Numbered from the stretch's first letter, positions 17,138 to 25,166 are shown. The stretch: 32,579 nt of DNA from Clostridia bacterium (GCA_017533505.1 JAFXIB010000059.1:1-32579); one strand, 5' to 3'. The notes: a model not told the origin generated them from the sequence alone. Translations and numbers: made by a program.

Positions 17138-18634
17138 CTAAAATATAAAAAATATAAGCGCGCACGCGATAAAAGATGTCAAACAAATGATAATTTTTTG
17201 CTTTTTGGCACACATATTGAACTTTGAAAGCATAACCATGCCAAAAGAGTAAAGTAGCGCATTAGCAAGTGGAAGTTTAAAATCAACCGTTGCCATTGGA
17301 AGTGTGGAAATAAATGTTGCAAGTATTCTAATAAACCTAATTGGAAAACCAAGTGGCATAATTAGGATACCTAAAGGCTCAAATATTAGGGCAATCAAGC
17401 TCAATGGCACAAGCAAGGTATATACCATAGAACCAACAGGAACTGCTATAAGATTTGCAATGATAAAGTATAGTGAAAGTGTCCCAAAATAGTAGGAAGA
17501 TATTGCCACAATAAATGCGTTTGCAGAAAGTGAGATGGCAACACCACCAACCAACTTTTTGACACGCGCTTTGTGGTCGTCAAAATGATGGGTCATTGAC
17601 CTATAAAAACACACTATGCCGGCAACTGCTCCTATACTCAACTCAAAGCTCAAGCTAAACAACTCGATTGGTGAGCATATCAAAATTATTATACTTGTAA
17701 GCGCCAAACTGTTGAGTGGGTCATTGCGCTCCTCGAGTATCTCGGCAACAAGCATAATGAGTGCCATGATTGATGCTCTCACCACTCCTACTGGAAAGCC
17801 TGTCAAAATGCCATAAGCAAGCAGTACTGCACTTACAATTAAGAGCGACTTTCTTTTTGGAATTTTAATTAGTCTAAACAATCCATATATAATAGTGCAC
17901 ATAAAACCTACATGCAATCCCGATACAGAGAATAGATGCGATAGCCCACTTATACGCATCGCTTCAGTAGTATCATAGTCAATGTACTCGGTGTCTCCTA
18001 TAAGTAATCCAAGCGCAATTCCACCATCAAGCTCTCCCAGATTATCGGTATAAATGGTAGTTAGCTTTACCTTTACCTTTTCACTTAAAGTTAGCTCATC
18101 TTCGCCTATCTTTTGTGATGCAACAGTTTCTGCTTGATAGCTTATGCCTTTTGATATTCTTGACACATTATAGCTATTAAAAAGGTTATACTCAATGCTG
18201 TCAAAGTCCCCTACAAAACCTACTATGTCGCCCACCTTGTATTCGCCCGTAGTTTCAACCAAAGCCTTGCGTGGATACTCATTACCATTGATTGTAATAT
18301 CCTTGATTACATATTCTTTGCTATTTGATGTAGCACTTGTGATATCAGTAATTCTACCCTCAAAGTATACATTGTCTATGCTAATATCTACGGGTTTTAC
18401 TACTTGAGCATGTATGGTTATAAGCGAAAATCCTATTAATAAAAATACTGCAATCAGCTTTGGAATTTTGTACTTGAAAAATAATAGTACCGATGCTGAC
18501 ACAACTAAAACAGAGAGTAAAACATAAAAAGCCACTATGTGCATCATCGCAACAGCACCAAGGGTTATGCCAATGCTAATTGCTATTGCTACAATGACAA
18601 TTGGCCTATAATTTGCTACTCTCTTACTTAACAT
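17138..18634 (-). CDS. ComEC/Rec2-family DNA-uptake channel, short form
   Basis: 498-residue membrane protein of the ComEC/Rec2 family, the channel that passes single-stranded DNA in transformation. Two or three N-terminal hydrophobic segments flank an OB-fold-like DUF4131 region (about residues 75-165, VYFEGRITDI to VGDIVGFVGDF). The Competence domain begins with the hallmark SHLFSVSGLHVGF (about 232-244) and continues as a multi-segment membrane region to the end. The C-terminal metallo-beta-lactamase nuclease domain of Bacillus ComEC is absent, as in many shorter family members. There is no clear ribosome site; the start lies 2 bases after the PHP gene stop, so translation is probably coupled. 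Ability to take up DNA is not established. Confidence 0.88.
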   Translation of the reverse strand: MLSKRVANYRPIVIVAIAISIGITLGAVAMMHIVAFYVLLSVLVVSASVLLFFKYKIPKLIAVFLLIGFSLITIHAQVVKPVDISIDNVYFEGRITDITSATSNSKEYVIKDITINGNEYPRKALVETTGEYKVGDIVGFVGDFDSIEYNLFNSYNVSRISKGISYQAETVASQKIGEDELTLSEKVKVKLTTIYTDNLGELDGGIALGLLIGDTEYIDYDTTEAMRISGLSHLFSVSGLHVGFMCTIIYGLFRLIKIPKRKSLLIVSAVLLAYGILTGFPVGVVRASIMALIMLVAEILEERNDPLNSLALTSIIILICSPIELFSLSFELSIGAVAGIVCFYRSMTHHFDDHKARVKKLVGGVAISLSANAFIVAISSYYFGTLSLYFIIANLIAVPVGSMVYTLLVPLSLIALIFEPLGILIMPLGFPIRFIRILATFISTLPMATVDFKLPLANALLYSFGMVMLSKFNMCAKKQKIIICLTSFIACALIFFIF

Positions 18635-18636
18635 AA

Positions 18637-19359
18637 TTACTTTTGCTTAATATATCTCTTAATCGCCTTTCTGCCTCTTAAGGTATCAAAGTCGTGATTT
18701 TTAAGTACCTGTACAAGCTCTTTTTCATCATTAGGCAATTTGTTAAAAAGCATAGCAGAGCTTAAGTCATGCGCCATGTGAAAGTCAGACCCAACTACTT
18801 CCAAAAGCTTGTGTAACTTTTGATAACCATGTGCGCGTACATTACGATTGATGTGCCTTGGGTTGCCATTGAATGTTTCTACACCATGCAAAAAGCTTGG
18901 GCTTATACGCTTTGTGTGTTCTCTGAATGGATGTGCTTGGAACACCAGCCATCCCCTTTCGTCGCACAAAGGTTTGATGTCCTTGTAGTCCATTTCTATG
19001 ATAGACAAAGCATACTCCTTGAACTCATCGGGAGTAATGCCATATACAAGCAACTCTGCACACTTGTTGTTGGGGAAGTGATAGTAGTCATCCTTTAGTG
19101 CAAACTCCACACCAAAGTAAACCTTGATGCCTTGGTCGTTATTTTTAAGCTCGTTATAGCTACACATAAAAGTATCAAGTCGTTCGTCTTGAGTACCTGA
19201 AAAATAGTCGTTGTATATATGCCTATTAAAATGGTTGGTCACAATGATTGCATCGTATCCCCATTCCTTATATAACTTAATAATATCGCTTGGCTCTGTC
19301 TTACCACACCAGCTGTTACCCTTTGGGTGTAAGTGTCCTTCAACCATATATTGTTTCAT
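18637..19359 (-). CDS. PHP-domain metal-dependent phosphoesterase
   Basis: 240-residue soluble protein of the PHP superfamily. Metal-binding motifs in order are EGHLHPKG (His9, His11), IIVTNHFNRH, an acidic VEFAL segment, FQAHPFR and the C-terminal GSDFHMAHDL. These fit a stand-alone phosphoesterase such as a nucleotide or sugar-phosphate phosphatase, not the polymerase-linked PHP domain. AGGAG lies 10 bases before the ATG. The gene is packed 1 base after the HAD phosphatase and 2 bases before the ComEC gene. The substrate is unknown. Confidence 0.8.
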   Translation of the reverse strand: MKQYMVEGHLHPKGNSWCGKTEPSDIIKLYKEWGYDAIIVTNHFNRHIYNDYFSGTQDERLDTFMCSYNELKNNDQGIKVYFGVEFALKDDYYHFPNNKCAELLVYGITPDEFKEYALSIIEMDYKDIKPLCDERGWLVFQAHPFREHTKRISPSFLHGVETFNGNPRHINRNVRAHGYQKLHKLLEVVGSDFHMAHDLSSAMLFNKLPNDEKELVQVLKNHDFDTLRGRKAIKRYIKQK

Positions 19360-19360
19360 A

Positions 19361-20014
19361 CTAAAACAACTCCTTTAACTCCATGGCAGTATTAACTATA
19401 TAATCTGCGCCAGCTTCCTTTAGTTCTTTGGTGCTACCATATCCATACGCCACACCTATTGATGTGATATTGGATTGCTTTGCGCCTTCAATGTCGTAAC
19501 GCCTGTCCCCTACCATTGCCACAAGACTTCTGTCATCTACTCCCAGCCTATCAAGGCAATATTCTATGACCAGCTTTTTGTTACCACGCGTACAATTTTG
19601 GTCATCACCTGCAATAACCTTAAAATATCTATCAAGCCCAAAGTGAGAAAGTACTTTGATAGCTTGTTCTTCTGGCTTTGAAGTAGCAACTGCAAGTATT
19701 TTGCCTTGCTCATTGAGTGCGTTCAGAGTTTCCTCAATGCCAGCATACACCTTGCAATTATACATACCACCAGCATTGTAGTACTTTCTATATAGCTGTA
19801 CCCTTTCCCATGCTTCAAAGGCATCTATGTGGAGTAGTCGCATAAAACTATCTTTGAGCGGTGGACCAATTATGCTTGATAACTCTTCTTCTGTGAATGA
19901 CTCACTATATTCAGCAGCTGCATACAAAAAAGATGTAGTTATAGCTGGATATGAGTCCGTGAGAGTACCATCAAGGTCAAACAAAATGTAGTTAATATTC
20001 TTTAGGTTTTGCAT
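19361..20014 (-). CDS. HAD-family phosphatase (phosphoglycolate phosphatase-like)
   Basis: 217-residue HAD hydrolase. Motif I is FDLDGTLTDS (nucleophile Asp13, Asp15), a helical cap of the Gph/PpaX type follows (about residues 20-85), motif II is AVATSKPEE, a lysine lies near NKKLVIEY, and motif IV is MVGDRRYDIEGA. Likely substrates are small phosphates such as phosphoglycolate or pyrophosphate. The ATG at 20014 is preferred over an in-frame TTG at 20050 because the -10 box lies between them and motif I sits at the usual distance from the ATG. There is no ribosome site, and transcription should start at the ATG. It is the first gene of the minus-strand block. Confidence 0.85.
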   Translation of the reverse strand: MQNLKNINYILFDLDGTLTDSYPAITTSFLYAAAEYSESFTEEELSSIIGPPLKDSFMRLLHIDAFEAWERVQLYRKYYNAGGMYNCKVYAGIEETLNALNEQGKILAVATSKPEEQAIKVLSHFGLDRYFKVIAGDDQNCTRGNKKLVIEYCLDRLGVDDRSLVAMVGDRRYDIEGAKQSNITSIGVAYGYGSTKELKEAGADYIVNTAMELKELF

Positions 20015-20020
20015 GGATAA

Positions 20021-20050
20021 ATTATACAACACTATATAATAGTGTTTCAA
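20021..20050 (-). promoter_or_regulatory. Promoter placing the HAD gene message start at its ATG
   Basis: Minus-strand -35 TTGAAA (20045-20050), 18-base spacer, -10 TATAAT (20021-20026), then 6 bases and the ATG at 20014. A perfect inverted repeat CACTAT-ata-ATAGTG (20030-20044) fills the spacer and could be an operator. Confidence 0.65.
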
Positions 20051-20112
20051 CGGAAAAGAACATTAATTTTTTCTTTAAGACTATTTTAATAAAAAAATTT
20101 TTGCACAAACTA

Positions 20113-20141
20113 TTGACAAACCAAATATGTCGCGTTATAAT
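20113..20141 (+). promoter_or_regulatory. Consensus sigma-A promoter of the hsp20 gene
   Basis: -35 TTGACA (20113-20118), 17-base spacer, -10 TATAAT (20136-20141): full match to consensus. The first CIRCE operator begins at the next base, which explains how such a strong promoter can be kept off. Confidence 0.9.
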
Positions 20142-20168
20142 TTAGCAGTCAAGAGATGAGAGTGCTAA
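20142..20168 (+). promoter_or_regulatory. CIRCE operator 1 (HrcA site)
   Basis: TTAGCAGTC, 9 bases, GAGTGCTAA: one mismatch to the CIRCE consensus TTAGCACTC-N9-GAGTGCTAA. It starts right after the -10 box and covers the probable transcription start. Confidence 0.93.
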
Positions 20169-20191
20169 CACTCAAACAACAAGAGTGCTAA
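20165..20191 (+). promoter_or_regulatory. CIRCE operator 2, overlapping the first
   Basis: CTAACACTC, 9 bases, GAGTGCTAA: a perfect right half and a left half with two mismatches. It shares 4 bases with operator 1, so the two HrcA sites are offset by 23 bases. Confidence 0.8.
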
Positions 20192-20245
20192 ACACGACGA
20201 CAACAAAATTAAAAACACTTCATTACTATGAAAAGGAGAAAAATT

Positions 20246-20650
20246 ATGAGAACTTTAAGTACAAGAACATGGAACCCACTAAACCTATTCGACAGCTTCG
20301 ATAGTTTGTTTACCCCTTGCTATGAAAAGTTTGACTTTATGAAAACCGATATTATAGAAAGGGAAAATGAATATCTATTGGAAGTAGAGCTACCTGGCTA
20401 TGACAAGGCAGACCTACACCTTGAGTTTGAAGACAAGTACCTTACCATCAAGGCTGAAAGGAAGGTTGTTACCAATGATAACGAAAAGGTAATTAGACGC
20501 GAGCGCAATGTAAATACTGCACGCAGTTACTACATTGGTGAAATTGACGAGCAAGGTATCAAAGCTAAATTCGAAAATGGCGTATTGAGTGTAACTCTAC
20601 CCAAAATTCAACCTAAAAAAGTAGAAAAACTTGGCATAGAAATTGAGTAA
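20246..20650 (+). CDS. Small heat-shock protein Hsp20
   Basis: 134-residue alpha-crystallin-type chaperone that holds unfolding proteins in the cytoplasm. The N-terminal arm (1-35, NPLNLFDSFDSLF) precedes the alpha-crystallin domain (about 36-125) with VELPGYDKADL and the hallmark ENGVLSVTLPK. The C-terminal LGIEIE supplies an I-x-I-type oligomerisation motif. The ATG at 20246 is chosen because AAGGAG (20233-20238) lies just before it; an upstream in-frame ATG at 20228 would place that ribosome site inside the gene. The promoter is under two overlapping CIRCE operators, so control by HrcA with induction on heat or protein stress is expected. Monocistronic. Confidence 0.95.
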   Translation: MRTLSTRTWNPLNLFDSFDSLFTPCYEKFDFMKTDIIERENEYLLEVELPGYDKADLHLEFEDKYLTIKAERKVVTNDNEKVIRRERNVNTARSYYIGEIDEQGIKAKFENGVLSVTLPKIQPKKVEKLGIEIE

Positions 20651-20684
20651 TTTCTGCTAAACTTTTGTCCACCTCCCCTTAAAG

Positions 20685-20715
20685 CAAGAATACCACCTAA
20701 ATGGTGGTATTCTTG
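20685..20715. terminator. Hairpin terminator between hsp20 and the exonuclease gene
   Basis: A perfect 13-pair stem (20685-20697 with 20703-20715) and a 5-base loop lie between the converging genes. The T-run is weak on both strands, but the position and stem strength fit a bidirectional terminator. Confidence 0.7.
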
Positions 20716-20751
20716 TATTTAGTATTCCTAATTTTATATTTATGTAGCCTA

Positions 20752-21810
20752 TTATTCCAAAATCTTTCCTATGTGGTTTTTCCTAAACTGCTCACCACTT
20801 TCCAAAAGTGCATCGTATGAAGTGCCTACAATGGTTAGGAATTCATCCATGTCCACCTTCTTTATCCTTGCGTTTTTGCGTATGCGCTCTTCGATAATCC
20901 TTTGCCTCCTACAAGTCTTGGGACTATCCATCGTAACATAGATGCTTGCTTCTGATGCACGCGTTACGCACTTGCCACCATAGTTTGCAACAATGTCAAT
21001 GAGCAGGAGCATTTCGGAAAAATGCTTGTCTTCAAACACAGTGCTAAAGCAAACCTTTTCTCCTTTTAGCGGGAGATTGGCACCATTTTTAGGTTTGGTC
21101 TTACGCATGTGAGTTTGAAATATTTTGTAGTTTCTTCTCAAGTTGTTTGAGCCTGAATATCTACCACCATCACATACAGAGCCATCAACATGCTTAAACT
21201 CAATTTTGCCATCTGCTACTATGCCTTCGCATGAGGGATATTTCTGGCAAAGCTCTTGGAGTGTTATGTTTAGCCTTTCACATAATCCCTTTGCGACGAG
21301 CATAGTTACTTCGGCATCCTCATCACTCCTATGTGGAATGTGGCTTGATATATCGACACTCAAGTCTTCAAGAGCCTTTTCAAGCGCTGGTTGGTTGGGC
21401 ATTTCTTTATACTCGCGATATGCCCTTTGCATATCAAACAATGTATAATTTATAAATGGGAGCTTGTATCTATCACAAGCCCAGTTTATAAAGCGTGCAT
21501 CATTGTCGCATGCAAAGCCCACAACGAGGGTGCCCTTGTCGGTTAAAAGCTCCTTTATCACTTGATAGTAATGCTCAAACTTTGGAGAAACAACAAACTC
21601 TTCCTTGGGATATGCAAGGGTTATGCCCCTATCCTTTTCGCTCTTTTCGCGCTTTGCTTTTGACCATGCGCCAGTATGGAAAATAGCTTCTGGATTGATG
21701 AGAATATCCTTTTTTTCGATGACGGAAAAGTTTATGTCCGTAAGAACATAACCAAAGCTACAAATATGCTTTCCATCACTACATTCAATATCAAAAAATA
21801 AATATTTCAT
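20752..21810 (-). CDS. DEDD 3'-5' exonuclease with C-terminal BRCT-like domain
   Basis: 352-residue protein. The N-terminal exonuclease domain (1-185) has all DEDDh-type motifs: FDIEC with Asp7 and Glu9 (Exo I), ACDNDARF (Exo II) and HRSDEDAE (Exo III, with the general-base His and the Asp). A linker with a basic stretch (about 215-245) leads to a C-terminal region (about 247-330: VCFSTVFED, VANYGGKCVTRASEASIYVTM) that reads as a BRCT domain, as in DNA ligase and some polymerase-linked exonucleases. This suggests DNA repair or nucleic-acid degradation. The ATG at 21810 is used; a TTG at 21813 directly before it is also possible. The ribosome site is weak (AGAG). It may be read through from the sugar symporter gene, since no clear terminator separates them. 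Confidence 0.8.
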   Translation of the reverse strand: MKYLFFDIECSDGKHICSFGYVLTDINFSVIEKKDILINPEAIFHTGAWSKAKREKSEKDRGITLAYPKEEFVVSPKFEHYYQVIKELLTDKGTLVVGFACDNDARFINWACDRYKLPFINYTLFDMQRAYREYKEMPNQPALEKALEDLSVDISSHIPHRSDEDAEVTMLVAKGLCERLNITLQELCQKYPSCEGIVADGKIEFKHVDGSVCDGGRYSGSNNLRRNYKIFQTHMRKTKPKNGANLPLKGEKVCFSTVFEDKHFSEMLLLIDIVANYGGKCVTRASEASIYVTMDSPKTCRRQRIIEERIRKNARIKKVDMDEFLTIVGTSYDALLESGEQFRKNHIGKILE

Positions 21811-21825
21811 CAATCTCTATACATA

Positions 21826-21857
21826 GTTAACCGACAAGCTAATGCTTGCCGGTTAAC
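21826..21857. other. Hairpin between the symporter and exonuclease genes
   Basis: A 14-base arm (21826-21839) pairs with 21844-21857 with one mismatch and a TAAT loop. Neither strand has a T-run, so termination is doubtful. On the minus strand it ends 15 bases before the exonuclease ATG, where it could act as an mRNA processing or protection structure. Confidence 0.5.
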
Positions 21858-21881
21858 ACCCTTCTTTAGTTATAACTCGGC

Positions 21882-23423
21882 TTATTCTGCTTCAACTACT
21901 GCTTCAACTGGAGCTTCTTCGCTCTCTTCTGTTGCAGTAATTTCTGCTTCCTTACGAGCCCTGATTTCAGCACAAATTTCTTCGTACTTACTTTCAGTAA
22001 TCTTGTACTTGGTTAGATAGATTACACCAGCGATACATACAAGTACGATTGGGATAACCGTCATGCAAACGAGCAATCCAGTCTTTGCTGACTCTGGAGC
22101 GCCAGCAAGAATGTTCTCGATGTTAGTAATCTTTTCGGTTTCGGAAGTAATGACACCTTGTGTAAACCAGTTTTCTTGTTGAGAAACAGCTTCGGTAATA
22201 GCTGTTATACCAAGCATACCAAGCACCAATGATACAACACCCATTTGAAGTGCGCTACCCATCTTTGCCATAAATGGACGAACAGAGAAGATGATGCTTT
22301 CTTCGCGTTCACCAGTCTTCCACTCGTTGTACTCAACTGTGTTTGCAATGGATATTGTGAGAACTTGATAGAACAAGGTTTGACCTATTGAGTAGAAGAA
22401 TCCACATAGAGCAATGAGATAGAAATTGTTTACTACAAGTCCCATCAGTAACATCAATCCATAGCCTATTACTACACAAACCATACAAATCTTGATGATA
22501 GTTTTGCGCTCAAACTTCTTTGCAAGCAATGGATAGATAACGATAATTACGCTTGCGATACCAGACAAGACACCAAATAGAGATGTCATTGCGCCTGCGT
22601 ATCCAAAACGCAAATATACAAACCAATTGGAAAGTCCACCGATAATACTGCTACCAAGGTTATAAATAACCATGGTGAGTGCTACCCACAAAAGCTGGTC
22701 ATTGCCCTTGATCACCTTAAACATTTGCTTGAGTGGATTGGGGCGTTTTCCGTTGACCTTTGGTATTGGGGGAAGTGGGTCTTCCTTAACACAAATACAT
22801 GTCATGGTTTGGCAACCGATAAATAGCACTGCTGCAATTATTGCAATGACAGGATATGCCTTAACTGCACTACCACCGATAGCAAGGTTACCAACTGTTA
22901 GGATTGGGGTTACGAAACCAACGATTGCACCACCTACACCAGCAAAAATGTTTGCAACTGATGATAGCATATCACGGTTAGCTGGGTTGGATGAAAGTGC
23001 AGGGAGCATTGACCAATAACCTATATCGTTCATAGTGTATGTTACATCAAGCAAGATGTACGCTACACCAAAGAAGATAACATATTCCATACCCTTTAGT
23101 GGCACCCAGAATAGGAAGAATACCAAAATTGAGTTGGTAACAGCGCCCAACATAATCCATGGCTTAAACTTACCCCATCTGGTACGAGTGTTTTCGATAA
23201 TACCACCCATAAGTGGGTCGTTGACAGCGTCCCAAATTCTTGCAATCATAATAACTACACCAATGATTGCAGCTTCGGCATCGGTTAGGTTTTTGGTAAG
23301 TAGAATAAATGTATACATTTGTGTGTTGAACAAATTATACATAAAGTCACGACCAAAGCCACCAGCGCTAAATGTCCACAGGTTACGCTTAAAATACTTT
23401 TCTTTGACTGAAGTATTTGACAA
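21882..23423 (-). CDS. GPH-family sugar:cation symporter
   Basis: 513-residue major facilitator of the glycoside-pentoside-hexuronide (MelB) family with about 12 membrane segments. The family motif is clear in the first loop: DAVNDPLMGGIIENT, RTRWGKFKPWI (about residues 66-90). It imports glycosides or hexuronides with Na+ or H+. The C-terminal tail is acidic (EEAPVEAVVEAE). The start is a TTG at 23423, supported by AGGAGG 8 bases before it; no ATG lies near the beginning of the conserved region. No glycosidase is adjacent; the GH4 enzyme is 6 kb away. Substrate unknown. Confidence 0.88.
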   Translation of the reverse strand: MSNTSVKEKYFKRNLWTFSAGGFGRDFMYNLFNTQMYTFILLTKNLTDAEAAIIGVVIMIARIWDAVNDPLMGGIIENTRTRWGKFKPWIMLGAVTNSILVFFLFWVPLKGMEYVIFFGVAYILLDVTYTMNDIGYWSMLPALSSNPANRDMLSSVANIFAGVGGAIVGFVTPILTVGNLAIGGSAVKAYPVIAIIAAVLFIGCQTMTCICVKEDPLPPIPKVNGKRPNPLKQMFKVIKGNDQLLWVALTMVIYNLGSSIIGGLSNWFVYLRFGYAGAMTSLFGVLSGIASVIIVIYPLLAKKFERKTIIKICMVCVVIGYGLMLLMGLVVNNFYLIALCGFFYSIGQTLFYQVLTISIANTVEYNEWKTGEREESIIFSVRPFMAKMGSALQMGVVSLVLGMLGITAITEAVSQQENWFTQGVITSETEKITNIENILAGAPESAKTGLLVCMTVIPIVLVCIAGVIYLTKYKITESKYEEICAEIRARKEAEITATEESEEAPVEAVVEAE

Positions 23424-23454
23424 TGCTCTACCCTCCTAAAGTATGTCTTATATA

Positions 23455-23483
23455 ACTATACCACGAATACCACTTTTTGTAAA
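23455..23483 (-). promoter_or_regulatory. Promoter of the GPH symporter gene
   Basis: Minus-strand -35 TTTACA (23478-23483), 17-base spacer, -10 TATAGT (23455-23460). Upstream, at about 23522-23547, an AT-rich inverted repeat (TTACAAAAATC...GATTTTTTGTAA) could be an operator or a weak terminator for the preceding DUF6512 gene. Confidence 0.55.
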
Positions 23484-23575
23484 TAGCAAAAAAGATTAAG
23501 ATAGTGCTAAAAGCTGTGATTTTTACAAAAATCTTTGATTTTTTGTAATGTATAGTTTTATATAAGGTGTTTCCA

Positions 23576-24112
23576 TCAATTACCCATAAAAATAGGTGAT
23601 TCCACACTCACAAATGTGAATACTATCATAAGCACGGCAACTACTATACAAACGATGCCAAAGGTGAGAAGTAGCCACAACCTTCTTTTAGCAAACTTAA
23701 AATAATGATGCCCTATCCAGCCAGCAAGCCCCAATGATAATAGCTCAATTAAAATATGGAGCACAAAGTTATCGTTTTCTATTCCAAAGCCAAAAAATAT
23801 AGTCGAATACAACGCAACAAGTAGCCCAACCGATAGTAGCGCTGATATAAATGATGCAGTAAACCATTTGGTTGCATCAAGAGCTTTGGCTTTCCTAAAG
23901 GCAAGAAATGTAACACTCCACCAAAAAAGCACAGGATAAAAGACAATCTTTGTGTGCTCTGCAAGGCTCTCTCCCTTTGGGGAAAATGTTGCCACTATGT
24001 CTGAAGGTAATAGCTCATATAAAAAATGATGTAATGCTGAAAGCAATAATACAGTCAGCAAATATAAATAAATGTTCCATTTGTAAATGTTGTCAATTGT
24101 TGTTTTTTGCAT
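23576..24112 (-). CDS. DUF6512-like membrane protein
   Basis: 178-residue protein with five or six membrane segments (about residues 13-33, 54-72, 83-107, 112-134, 145-170). The segment FSPKGESLAEHTKIVFYP after the first helix resembles the DUF6512 family signature (FSPVNES-WEHLKL-F-P), whose function is unknown. The gene has no ribosome site; a -10-like TATACT ends 6 bases before the ATG, as for the HAD phosphatase and holA genes. It is divergent from the asparaginase gene and shares its 78-base control region. Confidence 0.65.
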   Translation of the reverse strand: MQKTTIDNIYKWNIYLYLLTVLLLSALHHFLYELLPSDIVATFSPKGESLAEHTKIVFYPVLFWWSVTFLAFRKAKALDATKWFTASFISALLSVGLLVALYSTIFFGFGIENDNFVLHILIELLSLGLAGWIGHHYFKFAKRRLWLLLTFGIVCIVVAVLMIVFTFVSVESPIFMGN

Positions 24113-24118
24113 ACAATC

Positions 24119-24124
24119 AGTATA
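24119..24124 (-). promoter_or_regulatory. Likely -10 box of the DUF6512 gene
   Basis: TATACT on the minus strand is followed by exactly 6 bases and the ATG at 24112. No good -35 is visible at 16-18 bases upstream, so this is the weakest of the three leaderless-type promoters here. Confidence 0.4.
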
Positions 24125-24134
24125 AGAAATAATA

Positions 24135-24163
24135 TTGCAATTATAATATTGGAGTGATATAAT
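24135..24163 (+). promoter_or_regulatory. Extended -10 promoter of the asparaginase gene
   Basis: -35 TTGCAA (24135-24140), 17-base spacer, -10 TATAAT (24158-24163) preceded by TGA, giving an extended -10. Confidence 0.75.
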
Positions 24164-24190
24164 TTTTTCGGTTAAATCAAGGAGAATACA

Positions 24191-25132
24191 ATGAAAATAC
24201 TCATTATTTTTGCAGGTGGCACAATCGGTAGCACCGTAAAAGGCAATTATATTTCCATAGATACTGGTAAGCCCAGCATACTTATGGAGACATATCGCAA
24301 AAGATATGGCATGGATTTTGAGTATGAAACACGCACTCCTTACATGGTACTATCCGAAAACAACACCGGCAAAAACTATGTTGACCTTGTAAACTGCATT
24401 CTTGACAACATCAACGACGGCTATGATGGAATTATAGTTGCACATGGCACCGACACACTACAATACTCTGCAGCGGTTTTGACATATGCACTTGGCAACA
24501 ATACCATACCAATTTGCATAGTATCATCAAACCACCCAATAGAAGACCGACGCGCAAACGGACTGATAAACTTACATGGCGCAATAAACTTCATAAGACA
24601 AAAGGCTGGCAAAGGCTCATTTGTTATCTACAAAAATGGTAACGACACCGTCACAAAAGTGCATAGAGCCAATAGGCTCCGTGCAGGATATGTATACACC
24701 GATAGAATAGACTCTATTTTTGACATGCCCTACGGTCATTTTGAGGAGAACGACCACTTTGTTGCAAATGATGATTTTGTTGATTTTGAGGGCGATTTTG
24801 AGCCCGTCGGCAGACTTAACATAGGACCACAATGTGATTTTATTTATAGAATCTATCCTTATGTGGGAATGGTTTATCCAAAATTTCCTAAAAGCGTAAA
24901 ATATGTGCTCCTTGACTCCTTCCATAGTGGCACAATAGACACAGCTTCCGATGCTGCCCTATCCTTCTATGAGTATTGTAAAGAAAAGGGTATCAAGGTA
25001 TTTATAACTGGATTAGGAAGAGAAGTCAGCTATGAAAGCACCAAAAAGTATCTTGAGCTGGGAATAACTCCCCTATATAATATCTCTCCGATATCGGCAT
25101 ACATCAAAGGTTGGCTTTACGGAAAACTCTAA
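24191..25132 (+). CDS. ansA: L-asparaginase, type I (AnsA-like)
   Basis: 313-residue asparaginase that hydrolyses L-asparagine to aspartate and ammonia. The two catalytic threonine motifs are present: Thr11 in FAGGTIGS and Thr87-Asp88 in AHGTDTLQYSA; a lysine near TKVHRANR completes the usual set. No signal peptide, so cytoplasmic, as for type I enzymes. AAGGAG precedes the ATG at a good distance. It is monocistronic, with its own promoter and a terminator. The sequence is somewhat divergent, so glutaminase activity or another amide substrate cannot be excluded. Confidence 0.85.
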   Translation: MKILIIFAGGTIGSTVKGNYISIDTGKPSILMETYRKRYGMDFEYETRTPYMVLSENNTGKNYVDLVNCILDNINDGYDGIIVAHGTDTLQYSAAVLTYALGNNTIPICIVSSNHPIEDRRANGLINLHGAINFIRQKAGKGSFVIYKNGNDTVTKVHRANRLRAGYVYTDRIDSIFDMPYGHFEENDHFVANDDFVDFEGDFEPVGRLNIGPQCDFIYRIYPYVGMVYPKFPKSVKYVLLDSFHSGTIDTASDAALSFYEYCKEKGIKVFITGLGREVSYESTKKYLELGITPLYNISPISAYIKGWLYGKL

Positions 25133-25138
25133 AAATGA

Positions 25139-25165
25139 AAATAGTGCGAATTTATCGCACTATTT
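25139..25165. terminator. Bidirectional terminator, asparaginase / aldo-keto reductase
   Basis: A perfect 11-pair stem (AAATAGTGCGA, 25139-25149; TCGCACTATTT, 25155-25165) with an ATTTA loop fills the gap between converging genes. Flanking A and T runs give short U tails on both transcripts. Confidence 0.8.
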
Positions 25166-25166
25166 G

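Noticed and set aside
20228..20245. Upstream ATG start for Hsp20
   Set aside because: The AAGGAG ribosome site would then lie inside the coding sequence; the ATG at 20246 fits both spacing and family length.
21826..21857. Terminator after the GPH symporter gene
   Set aside because: The stem is strong, but no T-run follows on either strand, so it is listed only as a hairpin.
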